Positions 53,419 through 63,088 of a DNA stretch of 64,000 nt are shown here, piece after piece. The notes below the pieces were generated by a model. That model saw only the letters and a program-made list of their open reading frames with translations, did no database searches and was not told where the DNA came from. Position numbers and translations under genes: made by a program. This DNA is from Phytopseudomonas dryadis (GTDB lineage Bacteria; Pseudomonadota; Gammaproteobacteria; Pseudomonadales; Pseudomonadaceae). How positions within the stretch are numbered: position 1 is the stretch's first letter; every line of letters starts with the position of its first letter. The DNA is taken from positions 1 to 64,000 of the forward strand of contig NZ_QJUM01000005.1 of NCBI RefSeq assembly GCF_004327355.1, written 5' to 3'.

Positions 53419-54528
53419 ATGCTTGTCAAGGTACTGGTGGTCGACGATTCCGGCTTCTTCCGTCGCCGGGTCTCGGAGATTCTGTCGGCCGACCCCAACA
53501 TCACCGTGGTCGGCACCGCCACCAATGGCCGTGAAGCCATCGATCAGGCGCTGGCGCTCAAGCCCGACGTGATCACCATGGATTACGAGATGCCGTTGAT
53601 GGACGGCATCACCGCGGTGCGCAGCATCATGCAGCGCTGCCCGACCCCGGTGTTGATGTTCTCCTCGCTGACCCACGAGGGCGCGCGGGTGACCCTGGAT
53701 GCGCTGGATGCCGGGGCGGTGGATTTCCTGCCGAAGAATTTCGAGGACATCTCGCGCAACCCGGACAAGGTCAAGCAACTGTTGTGCGAGAAGGTGCACA
53801 GCATCTCGCGCAGCAACCGCCGGGGGTTCGGCGCGGCGTCCCTGACGCCGCCTGCCGGCGGTGCGCCGAGCCGACCCCTGGCCGGTGCGTCCGCTCCGGC
53901 ACGCGCCCAGCCAGCGCCGGCCGCCAGCGGGGCATCGAGCGGCAGCAGCCCGGCACCCAAGCGCAAGGCCTACAAGCTGGTGGCGATTGGCACCTCGACT
54001 GGCGGGCCCGTGGCCCTGCAGCGGGTGCTGACCCAGTTGCCGGCCAGCTTTCCCGCGCCCATCGTGCTGATCCAGCACATGCCGGCGGCGTTCACCAAGG
54101 CCTTCGCCGAGCGCCTCGACAAGCTCTGCAAGATCAACGTCAAGGAAGCCGAGGACGGCGACATCCTGCGCCCCGGGCTGGCCATCCTGGCGCCTGGCGG
54201 CAAGCAGATGATGATCGACGGGCGCGGCGTCATCCGCATCCTGCCGGGTGACGAGCGGCTGAACTACAAGCCCTGTGTCGACATCACCTTCGGCTCCGCG
54301 TCCAAGTCCTACCACGACAAGGTGCTGGCGGTGGTGCTCACCGGCATGGGCGCCGATGGCCGTGAAGGCGCGCGCCTGCTCAAGCAGGGCGGCAGCCAGG
54401 TATGGGCCCAGGACGAAGCCAGCTGCGTGATCTATGGCATGCCCATGGCGGTGGTCAAGGCCAACCTGGCCGATGCCGTGTACCCGCTCGATGACATCGG
54501 CCGCCACCTGGTCGAGGCCTGCCTCTGA
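53419..54528 (+). CDS. cheB: Chemoreceptor methylesterase/deamidase CheB
   Basis: 369 residues from ATG 53419 with taggag upstream. Receiver domain (1-125, Asp55 in [13 protein letters not shown]), Ala/Pro linker (about 140-185) and methylesterase domain (about 190-369: [13 protein letters not shown] catalytic Ser, [12 protein letters not shown] catalytic His, [10 protein letters not shown] catalytic Asp). It removes methyl groups from chemoreceptors when phosphorylated by CheA. Overlaps motC by one base. No cheR lies in this cluster, as in P. aeruginosa. Confidence 0.96.
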   Translation: MLVKVLVVDDSGFFRRRVSEILSADPNITVVGTATNGREAIDQALALKPDVITMDYEMPLMDGITAVRSIMQRCPTPVLMFSSLTHEGARVTLDALDAGAVDFLPKNFEDISRNPDKVKQLLCEKVHSISRSNRRGFGAASLTPPAGGAPSRPLAGASAPARAQPAPAASGASSGSSPAPKRKAYKLVAIGTSTGGPVALQRVLTQLPASFPAPIVLIQHMPAAFTKAFAERLDKLCKINVKEAEDGDILRPGLAILAPGGKQMMIDGRGVIRILPGDERLNYKPCVDITFGSASKSYHDKVLAVVLTGMGADGREGARLLKQGGSQVWAQDEASCVIYGMPMAVVKANLADAVYPLDDIGRHLVEACL

Positions 54529-55268
54529 TGGATGTGCTGAGCCTGATCGGTGTCATCCTGGCCTTTGTCGCCATCCTCGGCGGCAACTACCTGGAAGGCG
54601 GTCATGTCTCGGCACTGCTCAATGGGCCGGCGGCCCTGATCGTGCTGGGCGGCACCCTGGGTGCCGCCTTTCTGCAGACCCCGGTCAACGTGTTCAAGCG
54701 TTCCATGACGATCCTGCGCTGGATCTTCTTTCCGCCGCAGATCGACCTGCCGGGCGGCATCGACCGGGTGGTCAACTGGAGCATGACCGCGCGCAAGGAG
54801 GGTTTGCTGGGGCTCGAGGCGGTGGCGGATGCCGAACCCGATCCCTACGCGCGCAAGGGCTTGCAACTGCTGGTCGACGGCGCCGAGCCGGAGGCCATCC
54901 GCAGCATTCTCGAGGTCGATCTGTACACCCAGGAAAACCGCGATATCCAGGCGGCCAAGGTGTTCGAGAGCATGGGCGGTTACGCGCCGACCATCGGCAT
55001 CATCGGCGCGGTGATGGGGCTCATCCATGTCATGGGCAACCTGGCCGACCCGAGCCTGCTGGGCGGTGGCATCGCCGTGGCCTTCGTCGCCACCATCTAT
55101 GGCGTGGCGTTCGCCAACCTGCTGCTGCTGCCGGTCGGCAACAAGCTCAAGTCCGTGGCCATGCGCCAGTCCACCTACCGCGAGATGCTGCTCGAAGGCA
55201 TCCTGTCCATCGGCGAAGGTGAGAACCCGCGCTCCATCGAGCTGAAGCTGCAAGGCTTCATGAACTAG
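54528..55268 (+). CDS. motC: Flagellar stator protein MotC (MotA family)
   Basis: 246 residues, four membrane spans (about 3-22, 30-50, 145-170, 178-200) and a cytoplasmic loop that touches FliG. Blocks: LNGPAALIVLGGTLGAAFLQ, MGGYAPTIGIIGAVMGLIHV, GGGIAVAFVATIYGVAFANL. MotC with MotD forms one of two stators in P. aeruginosa, needed mainly for swarming. 12 bp before motD. Confidence 0.95.
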   Translation: MDVLSLIGVILAFVAILGGNYLEGGHVSALLNGPAALIVLGGTLGAAFLQTPVNVFKRSMTILRWIFFPPQIDLPGGIDRVVNWSMTARKEGLLGLEAVADAEPDPYARKGLQLLVDGAEPEAIRSILEVDLYTQENRDIQAAKVFESMGGYAPTIGIIGAVMGLIHVMGNLADPSLLGGGIAVAFVATIYGVAFANLLLLPVGNKLKSVAMRQSTYREMLLEGILSIGEGENPRSIELKLQGFMN

Positions 55269-55280
55269 TGGGGTGGCAGC

Positions 55281-56156
55281 ATGGCTCGCAGACGCCGCGT
55301 TGAGGAGCATGACAGCCATGAGCGCTGGCTGGTGTCATACGCGGATTTCATCACCTTGCTGTTCGCCTTCTTCGTGGTGATGTACTCGATTTCCTCGATC
55401 AACGAAGGCAAGTACAAGATCCTTTCGGAAACCCTCACCGGGGTCTTCAATCAACCCGATCGCTCGATCAAGCCGATCCCGGTGGGCGATGAGCGCCCGC
55501 GCACCACCGAGCCGGACCGTTCCATGGTGGACGAGGAGGACAGCAACCAGCAGATCGCCTCCGAGACCCTCGACACGATCGCCGGCAACGTGCGCGAAGC
55601 CTTCGGCGGGCTGATGCAGAGCGACCAGCTCAAGGTGCGTGGCAACGAGCTGTGGATCGAGATCGAACTGAGTTCGGGGCTGCTGTTCCCCAGTGGCGAT
55701 GCGCTGCCCAACGACGAGGCATTCGAAATCATCGAGACCATCGCCAAGATTCTGGCACCCTACGAGAACCCGGTGCACGTCGAGGGTTTCACCGACAATC
55801 AGCCGATCAGCACGGCCCAGTTCCCGACCAACTGGGAATTGTCCAGCGCGCGCGCGGCGAGCATCGTGCGTATGCTGGCCATGGAGGGTGTCGACCCGGC
55901 GCGGATGGCCGCGGTGGGCTATGGCGAATTCCAGCCGGTGGCCGACAACGCCACGGTGGAGGGGCGGGCGCGCAATCGCCGGGTGGTGCTGGTGGTGTCG
56001 CGCAACCTTGATGTACGGCGCAGTGTCAGCGGAGTCGGCAGTGCCAACGCGCAACCCGACGCGGCGCTGCGGCGGGCTGGCACGCAACCTGCTTCAGCGC
56101 CGTCAGTGCAGGCCCCGCCAGCGGGCGCCGTCAATCCCCCGTCGCCAGCTCCGTGA
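55281..56156 (+). CDS. motD: Flagellar stator protein MotD (MotB family)
   Basis: 291 residues. One membrane span (about 17-38) with the proton-carrying Asp in WLVSYADFITLLFAFFVVMY; a plug-like segment; OmpA peptidoglycan-binding domain (about 130-250, VEGFTDNQPISTAQFPTNWE and GYGEFQPVADNATVEGRARN). The last 35 residues are Ala/Pro rich. Pairs with MotC. Confidence 0.95.
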   Translation: MARRRRVEEHDSHERWLVSYADFITLLFAFFVVMYSISSINEGKYKILSETLTGVFNQPDRSIKPIPVGDERPRTTEPDRSMVDEEDSNQQIASETLDTIAGNVREAFGGLMQSDQLKVRGNELWIEIELSSGLLFPSGDALPNDEAFEIIETIAKILAPYENPVHVEGFTDNQPISTAQFPTNWELSSARAASIVRMLAMEGVDPARMAAVGYGEFQPVADNATVEGRARNRRVVLVVSRNLDVRRSVSGVGSANAQPDAALRRAGTQPASAPSVQAPPAGAVNPPSPAP

Positions 56157-56208
56157 GGCTGGCGCCCGTTCTCGGCCAGGTTCGACCTGCTCCGGGAGGA
56201 TGAAGACC

Positions 56209-56997
56209 ATGAGAGTTTGGGCTGTAGCCAATCAGAAAGGTGGTGTAGGCAAGACCACCACGTCCATCGCCCTGGCGGGCCTGCTGGCCGATGCCGGCAA
56301 GCGTGTGGTGGTGGTCGACCTCGATCCGCACGGTTCGATGACCAGCTACTTCGGCCATGACCCCGATACCCTGGAGCACAGCGCCTTCGATCTGTTCCTG
56401 CATCAGGGCGGCGTGCCCCAGGGCTTGCCGCAGCAATTGCTGCTGCCGACCAGTCACGAGCGCATCTCGCTGCTGCCCTCCAGTACGGCGCTGGCGACCC
56501 TGGAGCGCCAGTCGCCCGGACAGAGCGGTCTCGGCCTGGTGATCGCCAAGAGCCTGGCGCAGCTGTGGCAGGACTTCGACCACGCGATCATCGACAGCCC
56601 GCCGTTGCTGGGCGTGCTGATGGTCAACGCCCTGGCGGCCAGCCAGCAACTGGTGATTCCGGTGCAGACCGAGTTTCTCGCGGTCAAGGGCCTGGAGCGC
56701 ATGGTCAGTACCCTGGCCATGATCAACCGCTCGCGCAAGCAGGCCTTGCCCTACACCATCGTGCCGACCCTGTTCGACCGTCGTACCGCAGCCTCCATGA
56801 CCACGCTGCGGGCGCTGCGCAGCAGCTATCCCGAGGTGCTGTGGCCAGCCTACATCCCGATCGATACGCGCCTGCGCGATGCCAGCCGGGCGGGGCTCAC
56901 ACCGTCGCAGTTCGACCATAACAGCCGCAGTACCATCGCCTATCGGGCGTTGTTGAAGTACCTGCTGGCACAACAGCCCTCCGCCCAGGTGGCCTGA
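56209..56997 (+). CDS. parC: ParA-like ATPase ParC of the chemotaxis array
   Basis: 262 residues from ATG 56209, preferred to ATG 56200 because gggagga then stands at proper distance. ParA/Soj ATPase: VANQKGGVGKTTTS Walker A, VVDLDPHGSMTSYFG, and AIIDSPPLLGVLMVNAL. Genes of this type between motD and a CheW-like gene encode ParC, which places chemotaxis arrays at the pole and shares them between daughters in Vibrio and Pseudomonas. Often annotated soj. Confidence 0.9.
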   Translation: MRVWAVANQKGGVGKTTTSIALAGLLADAGKRVVVVDLDPHGSMTSYFGHDPDTLEHSAFDLFLHQGGVPQGLPQQLLLPTSHERISLLPSSTALATLERQSPGQSGLGLVIAKSLAQLWQDFDHAIIDSPPLLGVLMVNALAASQQLVIPVQTEFLAVKGLERMVSTLAMINRSRKQALPYTIVPTLFDRRTAASMTTLRALRSSYPEVLWPAYIPIDTRLRDASRAGLTPSQFDHNSRSTIAYRALLKYLLAQQPSAQVA

Positions 56998-57089
56998 CAG
57001 GCAATGGCCCGTTATTCTGCGTCGAGGGGCTCAAGTCTGCCGTCATTGCGGCCGATAGCCCATACAGGTCTTTTTTGCGGGTTGCATTC

Positions 57090-57908
57090 ATGAGTCGTTC
57101 CATCGTCACTGCCACGCGGCCGCAATTGGCGCTGCAGTCCTATCTCGACGGCCTGCTGCAGGAGGCCGCGGTCGAGCTCGAACTCGAGTTGGCCCCGAGC
57201 AGCACGCTCGACGAGTTCGAGGCGGCCGTGCGCGAGGAGCAGATCCGCGATGCCCAGTTGGCGGTCGAGGTCGGGCAAGCGCCGCAGGCGCTCAGCGAGC
57301 CGGTGCCGGTGGCCCCGGCCGAACCCGCGCCGGAAATCGCCGTCGAGGCCGTCGCCATGCCGGCGCTGGTCGAGGCCGTCGCCGAGGTGCACAGGCCCGC
57401 TCCGCCTGCACCATCGGTCGCTGCCGACGGGCGGCCCGAGTGGGCGCAGGAGCCGTTCGAATGCCTGCTGTTCGATGTCGCCGGCCTGACGCTGGCCGTG
57501 CCGCTGGTGTGCCTGGGCTCGATCTATCCGCTGGCCGGACAGGAATTGACGCCTTTGTTTGGCCAGCCGGACTGGTTTCTCGGCATACTGCCGTCGCAGT
57601 CGGGCAACCTCAAGGTGCTCGACACGGCGCGCTGGGTCATGCCCGACCGCTACCGCGAGGATTTTCGCCAGGGCCTGCAATACGTGATTTCCGTGCAGGG
57701 CTATGAGTGGGGACTGGCGGTGCACCAGGTCAGCCGTTCGATCCGCCTGGAGCCTGACGAGATAAAATGGCGCGGCCAGCGCGCGCAGCGCCCCTGGCTG
57801 GCGGGCACGGTCATCGAACACATGTGCGCGCTGCTGGATGTGGCCGCGCTGGCCGAACTGATCGCCAGCGGTGCGACCAGGCGGATGGCCGGTAGGCCAT
57901 TGCACTGA
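57090..57908 (+). CDS. parP: CheW-like array protein ParP
   Basis: 272 residues from ATG 57090. N-terminal segment with ALQSYLDGLLQEAAVELELE, a Pro/Ala/Glu linker (about 70-125) and a CheW-like domain (about 130-265: FECLLFDVAGLTLAVPLVCL, WFLGILPSQSGNLKVLDTAR). ParP binds CheA and receptors through this domain and ParC through its N-terminal part in Vibrio. Gene order parC-parP-cheW fits. 92 bp after parC and 91 bp before cheW. Confidence 0.86.
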   Translation: MSRSIVTATRPQLALQSYLDGLLQEAAVELELELAPSSTLDEFEAAVREEQIRDAQLAVEVGQAPQALSEPVPVAPAEPAPEIAVEAVAMPALVEAVAEVHRPAPPAPSVAADGRPEWAQEPFECLLFDVAGLTLAVPLVCLGSIYPLAGQELTPLFGQPDWFLGILPSQSGNLKVLDTARWVMPDRYREDFRQGLQYVISVQGYEWGLAVHQVSRSIRLEPDEIKWRGQRAQRPWLAGTVIEHMCALLDVAALAELIASGATRRMAGRPLH

Positions 57909-57999
57909 ATGAGTGGCGCGCGTGCTCCGGCACGTTCGCTCGATTGAACAGCGGGAATCCCCGCACACCGCCGCAAGCGGTCAATGACGAGGCTAGGCC

Positions 58000-58479
58000 A
58001 TGAAGAAAAGCTCTGCACAAGGTGCTGAAGACCCGATCCTGCAGTGGGTGACGTTCCGTCTGGACAACGAAACCTATGGCATCAACGTGATGCAGGTGCA
58101 GGAGGTACTGCGCTACACCGAAATCGCGCCAGTGCCGGGGGCGCCGAGCTACGTGCTGGGGATCATCAACCTGCGTGGCAACGTGGTGACGGTGATCGAT
58201 ACGCGCCAGCGTTTCGGTCTGGACTCTTCGGACGTCACCGATAACACCCGTATCGTCATCATCGAAGCCGACAAGCAGGTGGTCGGCATCCTCGTCGACA
58301 GCGTCGCCGAAGTGGTCTACCTGCGCCAGTCGGAAGTGGAAACCGCGCCCAACGTCGGCAACGACGAGTCGGCCAAGTTCATCCAGGGCGTGTGCAACAA
58401 GAATGGCGAACTGCTGATCCTGGTCGAGCTGGACAAGATGATGAGCGAGGAAGAGTGGTCCGAGCTGGAGAACATCTGA
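58000..58479 (+). CDS. cheW: Chemotaxis coupling protein CheW
   Basis: 159 residues, single CheW domain (QWVTFRLDNETYGINVMQVQ, EIAPVPGAPSYVLGIINLRG, GNVVTVIDTRQRFGL, VVGILVDSVAEVVYL). It links receptors to CheA. ATG 58000; the DUF2802 gene starts 1 bp after its stop. Confidence 0.97.
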   Translation: MKKSSAQGAEDPILQWVTFRLDNETYGINVMQVQEVLRYTEIAPVPGAPSYVLGIINLRGNVVTVIDTRQRFGLDSSDVTDNTRIVIIEADKQVVGILVDSVAEVVYLRQSEVETAPNVGNDESAKFIQGVCNKNGELLILVELDKMMSEEEWSELENI

Positions 58480-58480
58480 G

Positions 58481-58879
58481 GTGCTCGAGATCGCGCTGAT
58501 CGTCCTCGCCCTGGTGTGCCTGGGGCTGGTCGCGACCTGCGTGTGGCTGGCCGGCCGTCTGCGTCTGGCCAGCCAACTGCAGGCCGAGCGCGATGCGCAG
58601 CGCGATCAACGGATCAAGGAACTGGGCAAGCGCCTGGACACCTACCTGACCGGCAGCATCCGCATGGGCGAGGAGCTGCACGAGCTGCGCCGCACCGTGG
58701 CGCCGCTGCCGGACAAGCTTTCCCAGATCGAACAGCGCGACCCTTCCAGCCTGTCCTTCACCCAGGCCGCGCGCCTGGTGGGGATGGGCGCCAGCGTCGA
58801 CGACCTGACCCAGTCCTGCGGCTTGAGCAAGGCCGAGGCCGAGCTGGTCGCCAAGCTGCACCAGAAGAGCAAGCTATAA
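58481..58879 (+). CDS. DUF2802 membrane-anchored protein
   Basis: 132 residues from GTG 58481 (LEIALIVLALVCLGLVATCV). One N-terminal span, then a helical segment (about 30-85) and a C-terminal DUF2802 domain with LSFTQAARLVGMGASVDDLT and CGLSKAEAELVAKLHQK, which resembles a helix-turn-helix. Conserved behind cheW in Pseudomonas; role unknown. Its last codons form the left arm of a hairpin (58869-58953). Confidence 0.85.
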   Translation: MLEIALIVLALVCLGLVATCVWLAGRLRLASQLQAERDAQRDQRIKELGKRLDTYLTGSIRMGEELHELRRTVAPLPDKLSQIEQRDPSSLSFTQAARLVGMGASVDDLTQSCGLSKAEAELVAKLHQKSKL

Positions 58880-58953
58880 GCTTCAAGCCAAAAGCCAAAA
58901 GCCATTCCTCTGTAATACGACCGCTTGCTTGCCGCTTGAGGCTTGCAGCTTGC
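58869..58953. repeat. AAGCTKCAAG-type hairpin between convergent genes
   Basis: 58869-58888 (gcaagctataagcttcaagc) pairs with 58934-58953 at about 17 of 20 positions. The left arm includes the final Lys-Leu codons and the stop of the DUF2802 gene. It separates that gene from the minus-strand flhX-like gene, so it may stop transcripts from both sides. Confidence 0.75.
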
Positions 58954-58955
58954 CG

Positions 58956-59270
58956 CTAATTCAGCAGCAGCGGCTCGTCCTTCGGCTTGCCGCGAGGATC
59001 GAAGCCCGGCGGGTACTTGCCCTTGAGGTACCAGGCGAAGGCGATGATTTCGGCGATGCAGCGATAGAGCTGTTCCGGGATCGCTTCGCCCAGCTCCAGG
59101 CGTGCCAGCAGGCGCACCAGCTCGGCATTTTCGTAGATCGGTACATCGTGGGCGCGGGCGATCGCCAGGATCGCTTCGGCCAGTTCGTCATCGCCCTTGG
59201 CGCTGAGGTTGGGCGCGTTCTGGCCATCGTAGGTGAGGGCGATGGCCTGGCGGGGGGCTTGGCGGCTCAT
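58956..59270 (-). CDS. Free-standing FlhB C-terminal domain protein (FlhX type)
   Basis: 104 residues from ATG 59270, which overlaps the upstream stop as ATGA. The sequence AIALTYDGQNAPNLSAKGDD, then HDVPIYENAELVRLLARLEL and EQLYRCIAEIIAFAWYLKG, aligns with FlhB after the NPTH cleavage point; the membrane part and NPTH itself are absent. Such EscU/FlhB-like fragments (FlhX) can replace the cleaved FlhB tail in other bacteria. Paired here with a FliK-like protein, the normal partner of FlhB. Confidence 0.88.
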   Translation of the reverse strand: MSRQAPRQAIALTYDGQNAPNLSAKGDDELAEAILAIARAHDVPIYENAELVRLLARLELGEAIPEQLYRCIAEIIAFAWYLKGKYPPGFDPRGKPKDEPLLLN

Positions 59271-60808
59271 GCGGTTTCGTCGACCCAGCGTTGTTCCAGG
59301 GAGGTTTTCGGGCCTTGCGGTGGCGTGCCCTGGCTGCAGGCCAGGTCGCCCACGGTGAGGCCGGCCGCGAGCAGGCGTTCGCGCAGGTTGCCCAGTTCCT
59401 TGTCGATCAGGCTGGCGGTGCTGGCGCGCTCGGCCCACAACTGGCTGGACAGGCTGCCGTGGGCCAGTTGCGCCTGTATCTGCAGCGGGCCGAGCGGCTC
59501 CAGGTCGAAGGCCAGGTCGATGCGCCACATGGTCTCCTTGGCATCCTGCTTGGCCGTTGGCGCGGGCTCGTCGTGCTGGATCTTCACCTGCAGCGGCACC
59601 AGTTCCTGCTGATTGCGCATCGGCAGCTCCAGTTGCCAGGTGGTCAGCAGGTTGCCGTCCGGCCCGACCTGGCTCTGGGCCAGGCTGGACAACTGGTGGG
59701 TCTGCAACCGGGAAATGGCGGCGGCGGCCAGTTTCAGCAGGGTTTCGAGATCGGATTCACCGTCCATGGCCTGCAGCAGGCGCGAGGGCAGGGGGAAGCT
59801 CATGGCCTGCTGCCGTCCGCTGGCCTGGCCGAGGTTGCCGAGGATGTTACGGGCAAAGGCGGGCAGGGCCTGGGTCATGCTGGCGCCGGCCGTGGTGGCG
59901 GCCAGCGGCGCGGAGCCGGGTAGCGATGGCAGCAGTTGGCTGACCAGGCGCAGCAGGTTGGCTTTCATGTCGGCGTGCAGGGCATTGGCCTGGCCGCCCA
60001 GCAGTTTGCTTTCGAGAAACAGGCCGCTGTTTTCCAGGGCCTGGCCAAGCCCCTTGCTGGTGCTCAGTTGTTCGGCATTGGGCAGGGCGCCGAGCAGCTT
60101 GTCGATGCTGCCGCGCAGGCCATCCGGCAAGCCGCTCTGGTTGCCCAGCCCCTGCAGCGCGGAAAACAACCCTTCCAGCGAGCCCTGGCGGCTTTGCTGG
60201 CCGCTCAGTTGCTGGATCAGCGCCAGTTGGTCGAGACGCCCGCTCAGCGGCAGGAAGTTGAGCGACTGGTTGCCTTGCACCTGGGCGCTGAGCAGGCTGC
60301 CCAGCGGCAGGTTGAGGGTGGTTTCCAGGGCCAGCTTGTTGCCGGCCAATGGCGTGTTGAGCAGGTTGACCAGCACCTTGTAGACGGTCTGCGATGCCTG
60401 CGCGGGCAGCGCCTCGCGGGAGACGACCTTGCCCTGCAGCAGGGTGCCGACGGGCAGCTGTTCGAGATCCAGGCTGGTCAGCGGTTTGCCGCCACCGGCT
60501 TGCAGGGCGATGGCCAGGCGTGTCTCGGACAGCGCCGTGACCGCCAGGGCGGTGCCCTGCGCCAGGGGCTGGCTGCTGCTGGCCTGCAGCGTGGCCTGGC
60601 GGCCATTGTCGAGGGTCAGCTTGAGCAGCAGTTGAAAGCTCTGGGCGGCTTCCCGCAGCGCCACCACCTCGGCCCTGGCGCTTTCGCCGTTGGCCAGCAA
60701 ACCCTCGAGGGGTTGCAGCAGTTTGACCGCCAGGTCGCTGGCAGCCGGCTGCGGCCGATTGCTCGGCGGCAGGGGGGCGACAGGACGTGGGCTGCTTATT
60801 TCACTCAT
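59267..60808 (-). CDS. Second FliK-like hook-length control protein
   Basis: 513 residues, rich in Leu, Gln and Ser. The C-terminal part (about 385-480) has the Flg_hook pattern (WQLELPMRNQQELVPLQVKI, WRIDLAFDLEPLGPLQIQAQ, SLIDKELGNLRERLLAAGL). The N-terminal 370 residues are helical and repetitive. It differs from FliK at 14507 in length and composition. Coupled by ATGA to the flhX-like gene. Function in Pseudomonas is uncertain. Confidence 0.8.
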   Translation of the reverse strand: MSEISSPRPVAPLPPSNRPQPAASDLAVKLLQPLEGLLANGESARAEVVALREAAQSFQLLLKLTLDNGRQATLQASSSQPLAQGTALAVTALSETRLAIALQAGGGKPLTSLDLEQLPVGTLLQGKVVSREALPAQASQTVYKVLVNLLNTPLAGNKLALETTLNLPLGSLLSAQVQGNQSLNFLPLSGRLDQLALIQQLSGQQSRQGSLEGLFSALQGLGNQSGLPDGLRGSIDKLLGALPNAEQLSTSKGLGQALENSGLFLESKLLGGQANALHADMKANLLRLVSQLLPSLPGSAPLAATTAGASMTQALPAFARNILGNLGQASGRQQAMSFPLPSRLLQAMDGESDLETLLKLAAAAISRLQTHQLSSLAQSQVGPDGNLLTTWQLELPMRNQQELVPLQVKIQHDEPAPTAKQDAKETMWRIDLAFDLEPLGPLQIQAQLAHGSLSSQLWAERASTASLIDKELGNLRERLLAAGLTVGDLACSQGTPPQGPKTSLEQRWVDETA

Positions 60809-60861
60809 CGAGGGTCATACTCTGTAGAAAAAGCACACTGCGAGTAGGCGAATTCGGCATG

Positions 60862-60867
60862 TATAAT
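60862..60867 (+). promoter_or_regulatory. Sigma-70 -10 box candidate for the ccm operon
   Basis: A perfect TATAAT lies 57 bp upstream of ccmA in the divergent gap 60809-60923. No good -35 is seen at 16-18 bp spacing (tgcgag region), so this would be a weak or activated promoter. Confidence 0.4.
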
Positions 60868-60923
60868 CGCGCTCCACTCCGTCCCAGTATAGCGGCCGGA
60901 ACCGCGCCGACTTGAAGCCGAGT

Positions 60924-61568
60924 ATGCATACCGTGAGCAGTCCCTTCCTCGAAGCCGTGGCGCTCGCCTGTGAGCGGGACTGGCGCATGCTCTTCGAGAA
61001 CCTCGACCTGCGCCTGGATGCCGGGCAGATGCTGCAGATCTCCGGACCCAATGGCAGCGGCAAGACCAGCCTGTTACGCCTGCTCGCCGGCTTGAGACAG
61101 CCCAGCGCCGGGGAAATTCGCCTCAAGGGCCTGCCGTTGGCCAGCCAGCGCAACGAACTGGCGCGCAACCTGGTCTGGCTCGGCCACGCCGCCGGCATCA
61201 AGGGACTGCTGAGCGCCGAAGAGAATCTCACCTGGCTGTGCGCGCTGCATCGCCCGGTCAGTCGCGACAGCATCTGGCAGGCCCTGGAGGCCGTGGGCTT
61301 GCGCGGCTTCGAGGATGTGCCCTGTCACACCCTGTCCGCCGGCCAGCAGCGTCGCGTGGCCCTGGCGCGCCTGTACCTCGAAGGGCCGCCGCTGTGGATC
61401 CTCGATGAACCCTTCACCGCCCTCGACAAGCAGGCCGTGGCGCAACTGGAGGCGCACCTGGCCGGGCATTGCCAGCGGGGCGGGTTGGTGGTGCTGACCA
61501 CCCATCATTCACTGACCCTGATGCCGGAAGGTTACCGTGAGCTTGATCTGGGGCAGCATGCCCGATGA
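60924..61568 (+). CDS. ccmA: Heme exporter ATPase CcmA
   Basis: 214 residues from ATG 60924; TTG 60912 and GTG 60933 are alternatives. Walker [10 protein letters not shown], signature [16 protein letters not shown], Walker [13 protein letters not shown]. CcmA with CcmB powers release of holo-CcmE in cytochrome c maturation. Overlaps ccmB by 4 bp. Confidence 0.95.
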   Translation: MHTVSSPFLEAVALACERDWRMLFENLDLRLDAGQMLQISGPNGSGKTSLLRLLAGLRQPSAGEIRLKGLPLASQRNELARNLVWLGHAAGIKGLLSAEENLTWLCALHRPVSRDSIWQALEAVGLRGFEDVPCHTLSAGQQRRVALARLYLEGPPLWILDEPFTALDKQAVAQLEAHLAGHCQRGGLVVLTTHHSLTLMPEGYRELDLGQHAR

Positions 61569-62236
61569 ATAACGTGTTTATCCTTCTGTTCACCCGTGAG
61601 GCCCGGCTGCTATGCCGGCGCCCGGCCGAACTGGCCAATCCGCTGGTGTTCTTCGCCATCGTCATTGCCCTGTTCCCGCTGGCTGTCGGCCCGCAGACGC
61701 AATTGCTGCAGAGTCTGTCCCCGGGCCTGGTATGGGTGGCCGCGCTGTTGGCGGTGCTACTCTCGCTGGATGGATTGTTTCGCAGCGATTTCGAGGATGG
61801 TTCCTTGGAACAATGGGTCCTTTCGTCACACCCCTTGCCGCTTCTGGTATTGGCCAAGGTGCTGGCACACTGGATCTTCTCGGGGTTGACGCTGGTGCTG
61901 TTGGCGCCGCTGCTGGCGCTGATGCTCGGCTTGCCCGGGCGCTGCCTGCCGGTGCTGCTGGGCTCGCTGCTGCTGGGCACGCCGGTGCTGAGCCTGCTCG
62001 GTGCGGTGGGCGCGGCTCTGACCGTGGGGCTCAAGCGTGGCGGCCTGTTGCTGGCGCTGTTGATTTTGCCGCTGTACATACCGGTGCTGATCCTGGGCAG
62101 CGGTGCTTTACAAGCGAGTTTGCAGGGGTTGCCGGTGGTCGGCCATCTGTTGTGGCTGGCCAGCCTCACCGCCCTGGCGGTGACCCTGACGCCGTTTGCC
62201 ATCGCCGCCGGGCTGACCATCAGCGTCGGCGAGTGA
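61565..62236 (+). CDS. ccmB: Heme exporter permease CcmB
   Basis: 223 residues, six hydrophobic segments, family blocks [20 protein letters not shown] and [17 protein letters not shown] 61565 overlaps the ccmA stop. Works with CcmA and CcmC at the inner membrane. Confidence 0.95.
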   Translation: MNNVFILLFTREARLLCRRPAELANPLVFFAIVIALFPLAVGPQTQLLQSLSPGLVWVAALLAVLLSLDGLFRSDFEDGSLEQWVLSSHPLPLLVLAKVLAHWIFSGLTLVLLAPLLALMLGLPGRCLPVLLGSLLLGTPVLSLLGAVGAALTVGLKRGGLLLALLILPLYIPVLILGSGALQASLQGLPVVGHLLWLASLTALAVTLTPFAIAAGLTISVGE

Positions 62237-62317
62237 TTTAACCGTGCTACCGAGGACGGCTGCCCAGCGCGCGGACATTTTCCGGCGCGGTGTTTGGCGC
62301 GGTCTCTACCTCGGAGA

Positions 62318-63088
62318 ATGATGAGTGACCTGATGAATTGGACGTGGTTTCACAAGTTGGGCTCGCCCAAATGGTTCTATGCGATCAGTGGGCGCTGGCT
62401 GCCATGCCTGGCGGTCGCCGCCGCATTGCTGCTGCTCACCGGCACGGTCTGGGGCCTGGCCTTCGCCCCGCCGGATTACCAGCAGGGCAACAGCTTTCGC
62501 ATCATCTACATTCACGTTCCCGCGGCATTCCTGGCGCAATCGGTGTACGTCATGCTGGCCGTCGCCGGTGTGGTCGGCCTGGTGTGGAAGATCAAGCTCG
62601 CCGACGTCGCCCTGCAGCAGGCCGCGCCCATCGGCGCCTGGATGACCGCCGTCGCCCTGATCACCGGCGCGGTGTGGGGCAAGCCGACCTGGGGAACCTA
62701 CTGGGTGTGGGATGCGCGCCTGACCTCCATGCTGATCCTGCTGTTCCTCTATTTCGGCATCATCGCCCTGGGCCAGGCCATCAGCAACCGCGACAGCGCC
62801 GCCAAGGCCTGCGCGGTGCTGGCCATCGTCGGTGTGGTCAACATCCCGATCATCAAGTACTCGGTCGAGTGGTGGAACACCCTGCACCAGCCCGCCACCT
62901 TCAGCGTGATCGAGAAACCGGCCATGCCGATGGAAATGTGGCTGCCACTGCTGCTCATGGTGCTGGGCTTCTATTGCTTCTTCGGCGCCGTGCTGCTGCT
63001 GCGCATGCGCCTGGAAGTGCTGCGCCGCGAAGCGCGCAGCAGCTGGGTCAAGGCCGAGGTCAAGGCACAGGTGGAGGGCGCCCGATGA
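62318..63088 (+). CDS. ccmC: Heme transport protein CcmC
   Basis: 256 residues from ATG 62318, or 255 from ATG 62321, after cggag. Six spans with the heme-handling WWD motif [20 protein letters not shown] and His in the flanking loops ([19 protein letters not shown]). It attaches heme to CcmE. 81 bp after ccmB, overlapping ccmD by 4 bp. Confidence 0.96.
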   Translation: MMSDLMNWTWFHKLGSPKWFYAISGRWLPCLAVAAALLLLTGTVWGLAFAPPDYQQGNSFRIIYIHVPAAFLAQSVYVMLAVAGVVGLVWKIKLADVALQQAAPIGAWMTAVALITGAVWGKPTWGTYWVWDARLTSMLILLFLYFGIIALGQAISNRDSAAKACAVLAIVGVVNIPIIKYSVEWWNTLHQPATFSVIEKPAMPMEMWLPLLLMVLGFYCFFGAVLLLRMRLEVLRREARSSWVKAEVKAQVEGAR

